A DNA stretch of 5,518 nucleotides. Source: Oscillospiraceae bacterium (lineage in GTDB: Bacteria > Bacillota > Clostridia > Oscillospirales > Oscillospiraceae). Location: NCBI GenBank assembly GCA_031255955.1, contig JAIRRO010000162.1, positions 1 through 5,518 of the forward strand, given 5' to 3'. A program made the position numbers and the translations under genes. The notes beneath the pieces are model-generated. The model searched no databases. It was not told where the DNA came from and saw only the letters and a list, made by a program, of their open reading frames with translations. Positions 4,426-5,518 of the stretch are shown here, piece after piece; the first letter of the stretch is position 1; each line of letters opens with the position of its first letter.

Positions 4426-5518
4426 ATGGAAATATCAATGACCCGCGAAAAACTGAGCTTCGCCGAAAACATTCTGCGCGATACGCGCACAGCGGAGGAA
4501 ACGGCGGAGGTTATAGTCCCGGACGCGCTGCCTGACATCCTGCATATTTTAGGCGCGGACGCAGAGCTTACGGTGCGCTCAAAGGAATCTTATGAGGGGC
4601 GCGTCAGCATATTCGGCACGGCGATGGTCGGGGTGGTCTATGCCCCCGAGGGGGGCGGCGGCGCGCGGCGCGTTAACGCGGAGCTGCCGTTTACGATAAC
4701 GGCGGAGTCCCCGCGCATAACACCCGCCTGCCGAGTAACAGCGCGCGTGGAGCCGCGTCTTGTGACGGCGTCCGCCGTCAATCCGCGCAAGCTTTCTGTG
4801 CGCGTCACGGTGTCCGCGGATATAAATTGCTATGTAAACGCCGAGCTTGAAATTCCCTCCGGCGTCACCGCGGACGACGAAACGCTTGTGGAACTGCTGC
4901 GCGGAGAGGAGGAACTGAGTATCCCCGTGGACATACTCGAAAAAATCTTCACTGTCAGCGACGAATATCAAATCCCGGCGGCGCTGCCCCCTGTCGGCGA
5001 ACTGCTTAAATCCGCCGTCACGCTTACGGCGGAGGACACACGCGTTGTCGGCAGCAAGCTGATTTTCAAGGGCGCGGCGAATGTATCGCTGCTGTATTCC
5101 CCGCCGGACGGCTCTGATATCGTCCCCGCCTCGTTTGAAACGGAGTTTTCGCAGATACTTGAGCTTGAAAACGCCGATTCCGACAGCGAATTTGAGCTTA
5201 TCCCGCTGCTCACCTACGCCCACCTTGACGCGGGCGGCACGGCGACAGCCGACGCCCGCCGCATATCGGCGGAGCTGCGCGTGGCGGCGCAGTGCGTGGC
5301 GCGAGCCAAGCGTCGGCTCTCACTTGTCCGCGACGCTTATTCCGCGCGCTATGCGCTTGATACGGCTGTCACGCCCATCGTCGTTGAAAGCAGCCTCGGC
5401 TCGCGCGTGGTCAATTCCGTGCTGCGCGGCTCGCTTGCCGCCGCGGACGCCTCCAGAGTCATCAGCGTGACTGCCCGCCCCGGCGCCGTGTCGTCCGTGC
5501 GTGAAAACGGCGCGCTCG
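4426..5518 (+). CDS. DUF3794/SPOCS-domain protein, SipL-like (3' end outside window)
   Basis: The frame is open from ATG 4426 to the window edge (364 codons, no stop). GGAG lies 10 bases before the start; an in-frame ATG at 4438 is too far from it. The protein resembles DUF3794 (SPOCS) proteins, whose best-known member, SipL of Clostridioides difficile, binds SpoIVA and is needed for spore coat assembly. A first beta-rich repeat spans about residues 27-140, with VPDALPDILHILGADAELTV (31-50), a gly-rich FGTAMVGVVYAPE strand (63-75) and NPRKLSVRVTV (119-129). A second spans about 165-310, with GSKLIFKGAANVSLLYS (209-225), FSQIL (241-245) and the closing DAYS (303-306) typical of the family. A third repeat may begin near 312. 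There is no signal peptide or membrane segment, so it is likely in the mother-cell cytoplasm. SipL usually ends in a LysM domain; that region is outside the window, so the sipL assignment stays open. Confidence 0.85.
   Translation, partial: MEISMTREKLSFAENILRDTRTAEETAEVIVPDALPDILHILGADAELTVRSKESYEGRVSIFGTAMVGVVYAPEGGGGARRVNAELPFTITAESPRITPACRVTARVEPRLVTASAVNPRKLSVRVTVSADINCYVNAELEIPSGVTADDETLVELLRGEEELSIPVDILEKIFTVSDEYQIPAALPPVGELLKSAVTLTAEDTRVVGSKLIFKGAANVSLLYSPPDGSDIVPASFETEFSQILELENADSDSEFELIPLLTYAHLDAGGTATADARRISAELRVAAQCVARAKRRLSLVRDAYSARYALDTAVTPIVVESSLGSRVVNSVLRGSLAAADASRVISVTARPGAVSSVRENGAL

Noticed and set aside
5081..5470. Plus-strand open frame inside the DUF3794 gene
   Set aside because: The product is Arg/Ser/Pro-rich and low in complexity, and the DUF3794 frame runs through the whole region with recognisable motifs.
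1..5518. tRNA, rRNA, CRISPR, insertion sequence or defence-system content
   Set aside because: I saw no direct-repeat arrays, transposase, terminal inverted repeats or RNA-gene signatures; gene content and composition look like uniform core chromosome.

Overview
The window reads as a chromosomal core region of an endospore-forming, fairly GC-rich member of the Clostridia, possibly an Oscillospiraceae-like lineage. The reasons are a SpoVB/YtgP-type lipid flippase next to HU and the small S4 protein RqcP, strong GGAGG-type ribosome binding sites, one TTG start, and a DUF3794 (SPOCS) protein behind a near-consensus sporulation sigma-E promoter. The lineage is inferred from family content and composition, not from a search.

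Layout, all genes on the + strand. Positions 1-172 hold the possible 3' end of an unrecognised upstream gene. 142-1785 encodes a 14-helix MOP-superfamily flippase (SpoVB/YtgP/MurJ-like). 1786-2002 is intergenic, with a plausible sigma-A promoter and a leader of three consecutive predicted hairpins ahead of HU (2003-2284), which is closed by a clear intrinsic terminator at 2297-2320. A short GC-rich hairpin then abuts the ribosome binding site of rqcP (2369-2611). Next come an AI-2E/UPF0118 family membrane protein (2646-3890) and, overlapping it by 8 bases, a small GtrA family membrane protein (3883-4344). An 81-base gap carries the sigma-E-type promoter (4357-4385), followed by a DUF3794 protein (4426 to beyond the window end) that resembles the spore-coat scaffold SipL.

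How the genes fit together: the flippase and the DUF3794 protein point to cell-envelope and spore-envelope work, while HU and RqcP are housekeeping proteins for nucleoid structure and ribosome rescue. The flippase-HU-RqcP order is a reduced form of a common Firmicutes cluster (spoVT, yabM, mazG, HU in some clostridia, rqcP/yabO, yabP, yabQ, divIC). Here MazG, YabP, YabQ and DivIC are absent from their expected places, and two membrane proteins follow RqcP instead. RqcP, AI-2E and GtrA look like one transcription unit. The DUF3794 gene looks separately controlled in the sporulating mother cell.

No mobile element, tRNA, rRNA, CRISPR array or defence system is visible, and I see no strong sign of a wholly new system. 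The most interesting signals are non-coding: the sigma-E promoter, the structured HU leader, and the terminator plus hairpin arrangement ahead of rqcP.
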